Assembly: GCA_009924985.1 (NCBI GenBank) | Contig: RFQL01000003.1 | Span: forward strand, 1-43,333 | From: Burkholderiaceae bacterium | Lineage (GTDB): Bacteria; Pseudomonadota; Gammaproteobacteria; Burkholderiales; Burkholderiaceae | Reading direction: 5' to 3' | DNA length: 43,333 nucleotides | In this document: piece by piece, positions 26,706 through 37,638 of the stretch | How positions within the stretch are numbered: position 1 is the first letter of the stretch | Layout: every line of letters starts with the position of its first letter | The notes under the pieces: generated by a model | Seen by the model: the letters and a program-made list of their open reading frames with translations, nothing else | Told to the model about the DNA's origin: nothing | Database searches by the model: none | Made by a program: the position numbers and the translations under genes

Positions 26706-28070
26706 CTAATCTCTTTTCCGAATATCAAACTTAAACAAGCGACACTCTAAGGGGCCATTAAATAAAGGGGTGCGCTTGGATTCTTTCATCCGTAAGTGCC
26801 CTGGTAAACCCATGTCGGCTGTCAAAGCATAAATCTGCCAACCGCTAAAATAATCTTTTAATTGCTTACTAAATTGATCTAAAAATGCTGCAAATTGTGG
26901 ATCAATGGGCTCCTTCACCAAGGGCTCACGACTAGAACGCCGCTTTTGCATATAGGATTTATCCTCATCCCCCAATGGATATATTATGTCTTGATCTCCG
27001 CCTTTAAAACTCAAGCGCTCTCCATAAGGGGGATTAAATACCATCACACCACCTTGGTCTGAAGCAGGTTTCACTGCAATAGCATCGACCTGTCGAACAA
27101 CTGGAAGCCCGGGCAAATAAGCGCGTTGCCAATTAGCCTTACAAATCGTAATCATCTTTTCATTAATATCGCTACCACTAATTGCAATCGGTCGATCTGC
27201 AAAGTTTGCTATCTCTTTTTTTGAGACATCACAAAGACCAGCCCAGTTCTTTTTCTCGAAAGAGGTATTAAATGGCTTTAGCCGAGTGAAGCCAAATCCA
27301 GAAATTTCTACTGCTTGCTTCCAGGCGCTAGTCTTTGTTGAGGCAGATAGATTCTTTTCCTTAAATAAATGTGCACGTATTGCACCTGGCGGAATATGCA
27401 AAGCCGTTTGTGCAGCCTCGATCAAAAAAGTACCACTGCCGCACATGGGATCATATAAAGCTTGATTACTTTGCCAAGGGGTAAGTGCCAAAATCCCTGC
27501 AGCTAGATTCTCCTTTAATGGCGCATCTCCTTTCTCCTCGCGCCAACCTCTTTTAAACAAAGGCTCACCTGATGTATCCAAATAGATAGTAGCTTGATTA
27601 ATGGTTAAATGGGCTTGCACACGCACATCGGGATTGGCTGTATCGATATTGGGGCGCTTACCCGTTTGCTCCCGCAAACGATCAACGATGGCATCTTTAA
27701 TACGAAGAGTAGCAAAATTCAAACTCTTTAAGGGTGAACGTTGCGCAGTCAGATCTACTCGAAGTGTTTGATGAGAGCTAAACCAATCCTCCCAGCCAAT
27801 TGATTTCGCCAAACGAAACAAATCATCTTCACTCTTATAGGGGCCGTCAGCCATTTTCAGTAAAACGCGGCTAGCAATACGAGAATGTAGATTGATTGCC
27901 ATCGCAACTGCCAAGGGGCCATTGACACCAATACCACCCGTCATATTGGCAGGGGTAGGATCAATTTGCGTTATCCCAAGCGCTTTTATCTCAGGTCGTT
28001 TTATAAGGCCCTCCAATTCGCTCGCCAATACACCCTCAAGCCCACCTGGGCAGACAATAAAAAAACGCAT
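26706..28070 (-). CDS. rlmL: 23S rRNA (guanine-N2)-methyltransferase, RlmL-type with THUMP domain
   Basis: A 454-residue SAM-dependent methyltransferase. The N-terminus (RFFIVCPGGLEGVLASEL) and the following THUMP domain (about 45-155, with AIVDRLREQTGKRPNID) bind RNA. The catalytic domain has LYDPMCGSGTFLIEAA (SAM site), ISGSDINEKMI, and NPPYGERL (active site). This fits the first domain of E. coli RlmL, which methylates G2445; the second, RlmK-like domain is absent, so the exact target is uncertain. The ATG at 28070 was chosen; a TTG at 28103 overlapping the hemJ stop (TTGA) with GAAG before it is a real alternative. Confidence 0.85.
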   Translation of the reverse strand: MRFFIVCPGGLEGVLASELEGLIKRPEIKALGITQIDPTPANMTGGIGVNGPLAVAMAINLHSRIASRVLLKMADGPYKSEDDLFRLAKSIGWEDWFSSHQTLRVDLTAQRSPLKSLNFATLRIKDAIVDRLREQTGKRPNIDTANPDVRVQAHLTINQATIYLDTSGEPLFKRGWREEKGDAPLKENLAAGILALTPWQSNQALYDPMCGSGTFLIEAAQTALHIPPGAIRAHLFKEKNLSASTKTSAWKQAVEISGFGFTRLKPFNTSFEKKNWAGLCDVSKKEIANFADRPIAISGSDINEKMITICKANWQRAYLPGLPVVRQVDAIAVKPASDQGGVMVFNPPYGERLSFKGGDQDIIYPLGDEDKSYMQKRRSSREPLVKEPIDPQFAAFLDQFSKQLKDYFSGWQIYALTADMGLPGHLRMKESKRTPLFNGPLECRLFKFDIRKRD

Positions 28071-28099
28071 GGTCAATGGAGCTTCGTGGTTGGATAAAG

Positions 28100-28528
28100 T
28101 CAATTGGGCTTCATCACCACAAGGGCTGTAATGATCAGCATTAACAACACGGGCACCTCATTAAACCAGCGGTACCATACATGTGATTTCGTATTGGTTT
28201 TTTCTACAAAGTTCTTTAGTAATTTCTTGCATTGCAAATGATAAGCGATGATTATTAGTACTAAGAGAGCTTTTATATGCATCCAAATAGAGCCTCTACC
28301 CACGCCGTAATAAAGCCACAATATCAAGCCTAAAGCAACGGCGGGCATCATCAAGATAGTCATAAAGCGATATAGGCGCTGCGCCATTCCTAAGAGACGT
28401 GAATACGCCTCAGTGTTGGTCTCTTGAGCAAGATTTACAAAAATACGCGGCAGATAAAATAAGCCGGCAAACCAAGAGGCAATTAAAACGATATGAAGGG
28501 TCTTAGCCCAAAGGTATCCGTCAAACAT
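28100..28528 (-). CDS. hemJ: Protoporphyrinogen IX oxidase HemJ
   Basis: Membrane heme protein that oxidises protoporphyrinogen IX in bacteria without HemG or HemY. The 142 residues match the family in length and pattern: WAKTLHIVLIASWFAGLFYLPRI with the conserved His12, then RLYRFMTILMMPA, WMHIKALLVLIIIAYH and RWFNEVPVLLMLII, four hydrophobic segments in all. It fits with hemL three genes downstream. Start is an ATG 22 bases after proA. Confidence 0.92.
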   Translation of the reverse strand: MFDGYLWAKTLHIVLIASWFAGLFYLPRIFVNLAQETNTEAYSRLLGMAQRLYRFMTILMMPAVALGLILWLYYGVGRGSIWMHIKALLVLIIIAYHLQCKKLLKNFVEKTNTKSHVWYRWFNEVPVLLMLIITALVVMKPN

Positions 28529-28550
28529 AATCTGTCTTTATATCAGCGCT

Positions 28551-29840
28551 TTATTGACGAACTTCACCGTGACCCATCACAACATACTTCAAGGATGTAA
28601 GGCCCTCAAGACCAACGGGGCCTCGCGCATGGAGTTTGTCATTCGAAATCCCAATCTCAGCTCCAAGGCCATACTCAAAGCCGTCAGCAAAACGGGTGCT
28701 GGTATTAACCATCACACTCGCACTATCGACCTCTCGTAAGAATCGATCAGCATGAGCCTGATTTTGGGTAATGATGGCGTCTGTATGCTTGCTACCATAA
28801 TGCTCAATGTGCTCCATCGCCTCATCTAAATCCCCTACCATCTTAATCGATAAGATGGGTGCCAAATACTCCGTGTGCCAATCCTCTTCGCTTGCGTCAA
28901 CCAAATGAATAAAACCACTACTCTCAAGTACCTTGCGGGTTTTAGAATCAACCCGCAACTCAACGCCTTTATCTTGATAGATCTTGCAAAGAGGTGGCAA
29001 CACATCCTGAGCGATCTTCGTATTGACTAATAGGGTTTCCATCGCATTACATGGCGCATAACGTTGCGTTTTAGCGTTATCACATACCCGTATTGCCAAA
29101 TTAAGATCAGCGCCTTCATCGATATACGTATGGCAAATTCCATCAAGGTGCTTGATCATGGGCACTCGACCATCCGCCATTAAACGAGCAATCAAACTCT
29201 TACCGCCACGGGGAACAATGACATCAATGTATTCGGTCATGGTAATCATCTTGCCAACAGCAGCTCGATCGGTTGTTTGTACCACCTGAACAGCTTCTGC
29301 GGGAAGTTGTGCCGCAGCCAATCCTTCTTGAATCAAACCCGCTAAGTAGGTATTTGAATCAATTGCTTCTGATCCGCCTCGCAAAATCACCGCATTTCCT
29401 GACTTTAAACAAAGTGCGGCGGCATCGATAGTCACATTAGGTCTTGATTCATAAATGATACCAATGACTCCTAAAGGTACGCGCATCTGCGCGATCAAGA
29501 TACCTGAGGCTTGTTTCTTAAAAGTGCCAATATGTCCGACAGGGTCTCCAAGACTCACGATCTGCTCCAAGCCCAGTGCCATGGTCTCGATAGATTTCTC
29601 GGTCATAGTCAACCGATCAACAAAGGCCGCATCATTGCCATGGGTCTTGGCACGCTTTACATCGAGCGCATTAGCCGCCAATATTTTGGCAACATCCCGA
29701 CGAACAGCTGTTGCAATATTCAGTAATGCCCGATTCTTTTGCTCACTACCGGCCTTAGCCATTGCCCGCGATGCGGCTCTCGCTTGCTGACCAATAGCCA
29801 GCATCATTTGCTCAATCGTGGATTGGTTTTGTGCTTCCAT
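28551..29840 (-). CDS. proA: Gamma-glutamyl phosphate reductase
   Basis: Second step of proline synthesis: reduces glutamyl-5-phosphate to the semialdehyde with NADPH. The ATG at 29840 gives 429 residues ([17 protein letters not shown]). The frame extends to 29870, but that would overlap holA. Landmarks: [35 protein letters not shown], and the catalytic Cys in [14 protein letters not shown], with [11 protein letters not shown] near the end. proB is not in the window; proA is 10 bases after holA. Confidence 0.95.
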   Translation of the reverse strand: MEAQNQSTIEQMMLAIGQQARAASRAMAKAGSEQKNRALLNIATAVRRDVAKILAANALDVKRAKTHGNDAAFVDRLTMTEKSIETMALGLEQIVSLGDPVGHIGTFKKQASGILIAQMRVPLGVIGIIYESRPNVTIDAAALCLKSGNAVILRGGSEAIDSNTYLAGLIQEGLAAAQLPAEAVQVVQTTDRAAVGKMITMTEYIDVIVPRGGKSLIARLMADGRVPMIKHLDGICHTYIDEGADLNLAIRVCDNAKTQRYAPCNAMETLLVNTKIAQDVLPPLCKIYQDKGVELRVDSKTRKVLESSGFIHLVDASEEDWHTEYLAPILSIKMVGDLDEAMEHIEHYGSKHTDAIITQNQAHADRFLREVDSASVMVNTSTRFADGFEYGLGAEIGISNDKLHARGPVGLEGLTSLKYVVMGHGEVRQ

Positions 29841-29850
29841 AGACCATACT

Positions 29851-30906
29851 CTAACGCAATAGACCGCCAATTACGCGAAGGCCATCCCAGGGATTAGTAG
29901 GCATCTCACGAACCATCAGACCTTTTGCTTGTTTATCAAGGTTTGCGGCCAGAATCATGGCTTGCTTGAGTTTTTTAGGGGCAATCCGTTTTAATGCGGC
30001 TGGGTACAACTTCTCGCGCCTTCCCCAAATACGATAGTTACGTAATAAATTCGGTAATACCTCGCCAGCGATTAATGCAGACTGGACTCTATTGAGGGTT
30101 CGTAATTCATCACTGACGCTCCATAAAATTAATGGCAGAGGCTCGCCCTCGCCCTGAAGCCCATCAAGCATTCGGTTTAAGCGCGCCGCATCCCCTGAGA
30201 GTATTGACTCGGTTAACTCAAAAATGTCATAACGCGCCACCTTCAGAACGGCAGAACGAATCTGCTCCTCGCTCAATCTACCAGCCGGATAAAGCAGGGC
30301 TAATTTCTGGATTTCTTGATGCGCTGCAATTAAATTACCTTCAACCTGATCAGCCATAAATTGGAGTGAACGTTGCCCACTTTCGCCTGTCTCGACTTCC
30401 TGAGATTGTTTTTTCAGACGAGCTGCAATCCAATTTGGAAGAGTAATACGATCAATTAAATCAATTTGCACAGCCATACCGGCATCTTCTAATACAGTAA
30501 ACCAAGCTGAACTCTTGGTCTTCGCATCTAAACGGGGCAAAATAATACAAACAATTACATCAATTTGATTGCTTGATAAATCAATTTTCTCTGCAAACTG
30601 TTTTAGAGATTCAGCGCCTTCTCGACCAGGCTTACCAGTAGGCATACGCAGCTCTAAAAAACGCTTATCCCCAAATAAGGGCATAGTTTTCCCAGCATTG
30701 ATTAGGGCGGCCCAGTCAAAATAGCGATCCTGAATAAGTACCTCACGCTCTGTAAAGCCACCCGTTCTAGCAAGCGCGCGCAAGGCATCGATTGCCTCTA
30801 GCATTAATAAAGGCTCATCACCACTAAAGATGTAAAGAGGCTTAAAACTTTGCAGATCTTTTGCAAGACTAGCCAAATGCATATGAAATGCGTCGCTTTT
30901 GATCAT
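29851..30906 (-). CDS. holA: DNA polymerase III delta subunit
   Basis: Clamp-loader subunit that opens the beta clamp. The 351 residues show the delta pattern: [22 protein letters not shown] at the start (the clamp-binding part is nearby), [44 protein letters not shown], and a C-terminal domain. It follows lptE by 26 bases in the conserved leuS-lptE-holA block. Start is the ATG at 30904-30906. Confidence 0.93.
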   Translation of the reverse strand: MIKSDAFHMHLASLAKDLQSFKPLYIFSGDEPLLMLEAIDALRALARTGGFTEREVLIQDRYFDWAALINAGKTMPLFGDKRFLELRMPTGKPGREGAESLKQFAEKIDLSSNQIDVIVCIILPRLDAKTKSSAWFTVLEDAGMAVQIDLIDRITLPNWIAARLKKQSQEVETGESGQRSLQFMADQVEGNLIAAHQEIQKLALLYPAGRLSEEQIRSAVLKVARYDIFELTESILSGDAARLNRMLDGLQGEGEPLPLILWSVSDELRTLNRVQSALIAGEVLPNLLRNYRIWGRREKLYPAALKRIAPKKLKQAMILAANLDKQAKGLMVREMPTNPWDGLRVIGGLLR

Positions 30907-30932
30907 GCCACTTTCCTAGGGTAAATAGTGAG

Positions 30933-31463
30933 CTATCTTGCTACCCGGCCAAGCGTTGCAACTCGCCGCAATATTTGCAAAGCAAGATCTGCACGCATAC
31001 TCTCTAAGAACTGCTGTTGCTGTGCATCCGATGCTAAAACGGTTGCGGTCGTGAAATCTAAATCGCGAGTGACATAAATATCAGATTCCGGAATAACTTC
31101 GGTACCAAGATTATCAAAAGCTCTGAAAATCACACGATTATTAAGACGATAAGCGGAGATCTGACCAGTGGAAGTGTAGGTCAAGATCTGCCTTGTACTC
31201 TCTTCGCTCACAATCTCTAAAATCAGATCGGCATCTTTGCCATTACTTACTACTTTTGCATTTGAGCCAGTGACAATGATTCGCTCGAGGTCATAATGTA
31301 ACTGGGGCGAAGGACGACCCGAAATTAGAATCGCTTTATAGGGGATGCTCACCGAACCTCGTAACTTAAATCCACACGCTGAAAGCGAGCTCAAGGATAA
31401 AAGACTTAAACCACTCAAGCCTTTTAGGATAGATCGGCGTGCGGGGATAAATAGTTTGACCAT
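30933..31463 (-). CDS. lptE: LPS-assembly lipoprotein LptE
   Basis: Outer-membrane lipoprotein that plugs LptD and helps insert LPS. The 176 residues begin with a signal whose lipobox ends at Cys30 (SLSACGFKLRGS). The start of the signal, ARRSILKG, looks somewhat like a twin-arginine motif. The mature part has the family pattern KLRGSVSIPYKAILI and RVIFRAFDNLGTEVIPES. The gene starts 4 bases after leuS and precedes holA. Confidence 0.92.
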   Translation of the reverse strand: MVKLFIPARRSILKGLSGLSLLSLSSLSACGFKLRGSVSIPYKAILISGRPSPQLHYDLERIIVTGSNAKVVSNGKDADLILEIVSEESTRQILTYTSTGQISAYRLNNRVIFRAFDNLGTEVIPESDIYVTRDLDFTTATVLASDAQQQQFLESMRADLALQILRRVATLGRVAR

Positions 31464-31467
31464 ATCG

Positions 31468-34131
<2,664 letters not shown>

Positions 34132-34162
34132 CTAAATTTTATTTGTTTTATAAATGATGTAG

Positions 34163-34969
34163 TTATTTTTTGAGGCCAAGAACATCCTGCATATCAAACC
34201 AGCCTTTAGTTTGATTCTGTAAAAAGGCGGCTGCCCGCAAAGCACCTTGGGCATAAGACTGACGACTGCTTGATTTGTGACTAATTTCAATCCGCTCACC
34301 TTCACCCGCAAAAATTACGGTGTGATCGCCAACAATATCGCCACCACGAACGGTGGCAAAGCCGATGCTGCCGCTTTTTCTCGAGCCTGTATGGCCCTCA
34401 CGGGCATACACTGCTACCTCGTTCAAGCCTTTACCTTGAGCCGCCGCAATCACCTCACCCATTTTTAAGGCGGTACCTGATGGCGCATCAACTTTATGGC
34501 GATGATGGGCTTCTACGATTTCAATGTCATAACCTTGATTTAGTAACTGTGCAGCAACTTGTAAAATCTTAAAGGTAGCATTCACACCAACACTCATATT
34601 TGGGGCAAAGACTATTGCAATGGATTGTGCGGTACTCTGTAACTGCTTTAATTGCTCGGGCGTAAACCCAGTAGTACCAATAATCATTTTGACCCCCGTC
34701 TTCTGAGCAGCAGCAGCATGTAGTAAAGTGCCCTCGGGTCTTGTGAAATCAATCAAGTATTCCGCACCAGCCAGACCCTTAGCAATATCAGAGGTAATTT
34801 GAACCTTTGATTCTCTACCTAGAAACGCTCCGGCATCGCTTCCTAACTGGGGGCATGCGGCATGCTCTAGTGCTCCAGTTAATTGCACATTGGGATCATT
34901 CAGAATGGTCTCAATGAGCATCTTACCCATCTTTCCAGTAGCACCAGTAACCGCAAATTTCATTGGCAT
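34163..34969 (-). CDS. dapB: 4-hydroxy-tetrahydrodipicolinate reductase
   Basis: Reduces the DapA product on the way to diaminopimelate and lysine. The 268 residues show the nucleotide-binding [12 protein letters not shown], the block [26 protein letters not shown], and the substrate block [20 protein letters not shown] with the catalytic His and Lys. It starts at 34969 or the ATG two codons later, 17 bases after bamE. Confidence 0.96.
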   Translation of the reverse strand: MPMKFAVTGATGKMGKMLIETILNDPNVQLTGALEHAACPQLGSDAGAFLGRESKVQITSDIAKGLAGAEYLIDFTRPEGTLLHAAAAQKTGVKMIIGTTGFTPEQLKQLQSTAQSIAIVFAPNMSVGVNATFKILQVAAQLLNQGYDIEIVEAHHRHKVDAPSGTALKMGEVIAAAQGKGLNEVAVYAREGHTGSRKSGSIGFATVRGGDIVGDHTVIFAGEGERIEISHKSSSRQSYAQGALRAAAFLQNQTKGWFDMQDVLGLKK

Positions 34970-34986
34970 GGTTTAGTCTCTATCCA

Positions 34987-35586
34987 CTAGTTTTTAACGG
35001 GTGTAACCACTGCATCTGGCTGTGGGGGTGGCACTGGTATGTTATTTGGTTGACTAATGCCCATGACTTCTGGCGCAATCTTTTTTTCTTTCTTGGGTGG
35101 CTTATTTTTACCAGTTAGCACATCCCAAAAATTTCGTCGTTCCCGCGCATAAGTATCAATTTCTGATACTAGTTCAACCTCGGTTGGTAAAGCATCTCCT
35201 CCAAAATTTTTCAACTGATCACCCTCAAAAAATAATGTAACGCGCCGTTCCTTGCCGATGGTCTCCCCCTCGCGCTTAAACTCAAAGACATAATCCCAAC
35301 GATTAGCGTGAAAGAAGCTAGCCAATAGGGGAGTCCCCATAATTTGACGAACCTGCTCACGGGTCATGCCAACCTTTAAGTTGGCAAATTGCTCACTAGA
35401 AATAAAATTACCCTGAACGACATCAGGCACATAGGGCTGAAAGATACTATTCATCCACGCCCGTTGGGTATTATCAATCGCTGAAGAGCAGGCACCCAAA
35501 ACAAGGCAAAAGAAACATGCCAAGAGGGTCCTTTGGCTTCTAGCCAAATAATGGTTAACAGGGCGGGTAAAGATGCTAATCTGCAT
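34987..35586 (-). CDS. bamE: Outer membrane protein assembly factor BamE (SmpA/OmlA)
   Basis: Lipoprotein of the BAM complex, which folds outer-membrane proteins. The signal ends in lipobox LVLGAC (Cys33). The mature domain has PYVPDVVQGNFISSEQFANL, KVGMTREQVRQIMGTPLLA and RWDYVFEFKREG, all typical. A Lys/Pro-rich tail (PPKKEKK..., PVPPPQPD) of about 45 residues lies beyond the folded domain. It is divergent from fur across 71 bases, a conserved arrangement. Confidence 0.94.
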   Translation of the reverse strand: MQISIFTRPVNHYLARSQRTLLACFFCLVLGACSSAIDNTQRAWMNSIFQPYVPDVVQGNFISSEQFANLKVGMTREQVRQIMGTPLLASFFHANRWDYVFEFKREGETIGKERRVTLFFEGDQLKNFGGDALPTEVELVSEIDTYARERRNFWDVLTGKNKPPKKEKKIAPEVMGISQPNNIPVPPPQPDAVVTPVKN

Positions 35587-35657
35587 GGATTAAAGCTTCA
35601 ACGTATCATTAAGTTCTTGATTTTAGCGCCCAATGCCTAAATAAGACCCAAAACCCT

Positions 35658-36107
35658 ATGAGCCAAAACTCCTCACCCGCTGAACTTCGAGAAATCGGCC
35701 TAAAAGTCACCGCACCCCGCATTAAGGTCCTAGAGTTCTTTCAGCAAAACCCGAGCTCCCATTACAGCGCTGAGGAAGTCTATATGGCGCTCTCTAAGGA
35801 TGACTCTGATATTGGCATTGCCACTGTCTATCGGGTTCTTACTCAATTTGAGCAAGCCGGCATCCTTTTACGAAGTCATTTTGAATCTAGTAAAGGAGAT
35901 AGCCGAGCCATTTATGAGCTCAATGAAGGAAAACACCATGACCACCTGGTTTGCCTAGATTGCGGGCATGTGGAGGAGTTTGTCGATCCCGCTATTGAGA
36001 AGCGTCAAAATGAGATTGCTAAATCGCTTGGATTTAAACTTCAGGAGCATGCTCTGGCGATGTATGGCCATTGTCAGAAAAAAAATTGCCGTAGCAAGAA
36101 AAAATAA
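35658..36107 (+). CDS. fur: Ferric uptake regulator Fur
   Basis: Iron-dependent repressor of iron uptake genes. The 149 residues include the DNA-binding winged helix (ELREIGLKVTAPRIKVLEFF; AEEVYMAL; IGIATVYRVLTQFEQAGIL) and the metal/dimer domain (GKHHDHLVCLDCGHVEEFVD). A second Cys pair (CQKKNC) sits near the basic C-terminus. It stands opposite bamE and 26 bases before rsmE. I saw no clear Fur box in the 71-base gap. Confidence 0.96.
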   Translation: MSQNSSPAELREIGLKVTAPRIKVLEFFQQNPSSHYSAEEVYMALSKDDSDIGIATVYRVLTQFEQAGILLRSHFESSKGDSRAIYELNEGKHHDHLVCLDCGHVEEFVDPAIEKRQNEIAKSLGFKLQEHALAMYGHCQKKNCRSKKK

Positions 36108-36133
36108 GCCAAAAGGGATTAGGTTAATTTCGG

Positions 36134-36886
36134 ATGCCACAGTTCTATCTCGCTGGTGATTGGGCTCAATCCGATCAAGCACCATTGATTTACGACATTA
36201 ATACCGATCTTGCCCATCATCTTCGTGTGCGGCGTATCAACGACTCCGAATCTTTTGCTATTTTTGATGGTAAAGGCCATACCGCTAAAGCACGCTTACT
36301 AAGCCTTTCCAAGCAAACTGGAAAAATTGAAATCACCCATATTATGACGGATTTACACCGAGAGTCTCCCTATCGTATTGAGCTAATTCAAGGCCTGGCG
36401 GGTGGCGACAAAATGGATTGGATTATTGAAAAAGCCGTTGAAACGGGTGTTGCCAAAATCATTCCGGTGGAATGTGAGCGCTCTGTCTTACGACTACAAA
36501 GCGACCAAAAACGCTCGGAGAAACGCTTGGCCCACTGGTGCGCTATTGCTGAAGCAGCCTGTGAACAATGCGATCGAACGATCATTCCTCAAATTGGAGG
36601 GGTACAGGACTACAAAAATGCTATCGGCGTTACAAATGCCAAAATTAAGGTTCTTCTGAGCCCAAATGCCAATGACTCCTTTGAGCAATTTTTGTACCAA
36701 CAAACGCCAGAGGATATATGTATAGCTATTGGCCCAGAAGGTGGGCACTCCCCCAATGAAGAAGCCTTAGCCCAACAGGCTGGCTTTCAAATACTCTCTT
36801 TAGGACCCCGAACCCTAAGAACAGAAACGGCTGGGATCGTAGCGATCACAGCCATTCATACTGTTTGGAATCTAAAAAGAGCTTAG
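36134..36886 (+). CDS. rsmE: 16S rRNA (uracil1498-N3)-methyltransferase RsmE
   Basis: SPOUT-fold methyltransferase acting on the small ribosomal subunit. The 250 residues have an N-terminal PUA-like domain (HHLRVRRINDSESFAIFDGKG), IQGLAGGDKMDWIIEKAVETGV, and the knotted SAM site with IAIGPEGGHSPNEE and LSLGPRTLRTETAGIVAI. Start is the ATG at 36134. It converges with the barstar-like gene across 6 bases. Confidence 0.95.
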   Translation: MPQFYLAGDWAQSDQAPLIYDINTDLAHHLRVRRINDSESFAIFDGKGHTAKARLLSLSKQTGKIEITHIMTDLHRESPYRIELIQGLAGGDKMDWIIEKAVETGVAKIIPVECERSVLRLQSDQKRSEKRLAHWCAIAEAACEQCDRTIIPQIGGVQDYKNAIGVTNAKIKVLLSPNANDSFEQFLYQQTPEDICIAIGPEGGHSPNEEALAQQAGFQILSLGPRTLRTETAGIVAITAIHTVWNLKRA

Positions 36887-36892
36887 AAAAAT

Positions 36893-37513
36893 TTAAGCAA
36901 AGGAATAGAACACTCGATAGTGCACACGCCGCTCGGACCAGAACTCAACTGCATCGCGGAACACATCAAGCAAGGTCTCACGGGCTTCCTTGTCAAATTT
37001 TTGTGTGCAAGGAAGCCCTTCCAAGACCACCACAAAGCCGGGTTGCGGTCCTGCTTTATCGACCAAAGTAGTCAAAGCATCTAACAAGGGATCAAAATTC
37101 TTGGCCTGTTGCTTCGTGAACATATACGCATTGGCAATAGCCTCCAAGACCTCACCCTTCGTATTGGCATTCGTACAGGCTGCGTAGACAAAGTGCTGGC
37201 CGAGCTCGTTAGCAGCTTCTGCCAGATCGCTTGTTCTGAACGCACGAATTGATTGCACGATATTGGGGCGCACACTGCGCAACATTGCTGGGGGTCCAGC
37301 GTCTCTCATTGCCAAAGCGGCGCGCCAAGAAGCTGTCACTTTTTTTCCTAGGTCTTGATTGGCAGCATAGGTCTGAAGACGAGACAAACCACCTTGGGCA
37401 TAAATGCTAGCGGCCGAGGATTCCCGGTCAGCTTGATCATTTCTGTCCCAATTTTCTGCGCGACTGTGGTCTTCGACGCTTGCTGAAGATATGTTTTCAG
37501 GAAGAATATTCAT
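36893..37513 (-). CDS. Barstar-like protein (orphan)
   Basis: A 206-residue protein. The last 120 or so residues resemble the barstar (barnase inhibitor) fold: IVQSIRAFRTSDLAEAANEL, HFVYAACTNANTKGEVLEAIANAYMF, NFDPLLDALTTLVDKAGPQPGFVVVLEGLP, and ERRVHYRVFYSF. The first 85 residues are polar and unrecognised. Barstar inhibits a secreted RNase, but no barnase-like gene lies beside it, so its partner is unknown and the inhibitory role is inferred. As I recall, similar solo genes occur in other Burkholderiales. Palindromes lie directly upstream (37517-37584). Confidence 0.78.
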   Translation of the reverse strand: MNILPENISSASVEDHSRAENWDRNDQADRESSAASIYAQGGLSRLQTYAANQDLGKKVTASWRAALAMRDAGPPAMLRSVRPNIVQSIRAFRTSDLAEAANELGQHFVYAACTNANTKGEVLEAIANAYMFTKQQAKNFDPLLDALTTLVDKAGPQPGFVVVLEGLPCTQKFDKEARETLLDVFRDAVEFWSERRVHYRVFYSFA

Positions 37514-37516
37514 GAT

Positions 37517-37532
37517 GGGTAATAGATTACCC
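37517..37532 (-). promoter_or_regulatory. Perfect 16-base palindrome just before the barstar-like start
   Basis: GGGTAAT and ATTACCC face each other across two bases, 3 bases before the ATG (37511-37513). On the transcript it could fold as a 6-base stem with a 4-base loop that hides the only purine-rich stretch (AAGGG) able to serve as ribosome site. It could equally be a protein operator. Either role is inference. Confidence 0.4.
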
Positions 37533-37561
37533 TTATCCCGCCTTCAAATCAAGTCCAATTC

Positions 37562-37584
37562 AGGTACTTATTTTATAAGTATCT
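37562..37584. promoter_or_regulatory. Inverted repeat TACTTAT-ATAAGTA in the maeB/barstar gap
   Basis: Seven-base perfect arms (TACTTAT, 37565-37571; ATAAGTA, 37575-37581) with a 3-base centre, extended by further pairs to a 10-base stem with one G-T pair. It is AT-rich and could act as operator or overlap a promoter for the barstar-like gene. Confidence 0.35.
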
Positions 37585-37596
37585 GATTTATAACAT

Positions 37597-37623
37597 AAAA
37601 TTAAAAGTAAGTAACCACTTACT
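37597..37623 (-). terminator. Probable rho-independent terminator of maeB
   Basis: On the minus strand AGTAAGT-GGTT-ACTTACT forms a perfect 7-base stem with a 4-base loop, followed by TTTAATTTT. It starts 16 bases after the maeB stop. The stem is AT-rich, so strength is uncertain. Confidence 0.5.
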
Positions 37624-37638
37624 AATCCTTAGTGTTAC

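Noticed and set aside
30933-31463. Tat-exported LptE, from the ARRSILKG motif
   Set aside because: A paired Arg near a lipoprotein start is common, the motif is incomplete, and LptE is exported by Sec in known cases.
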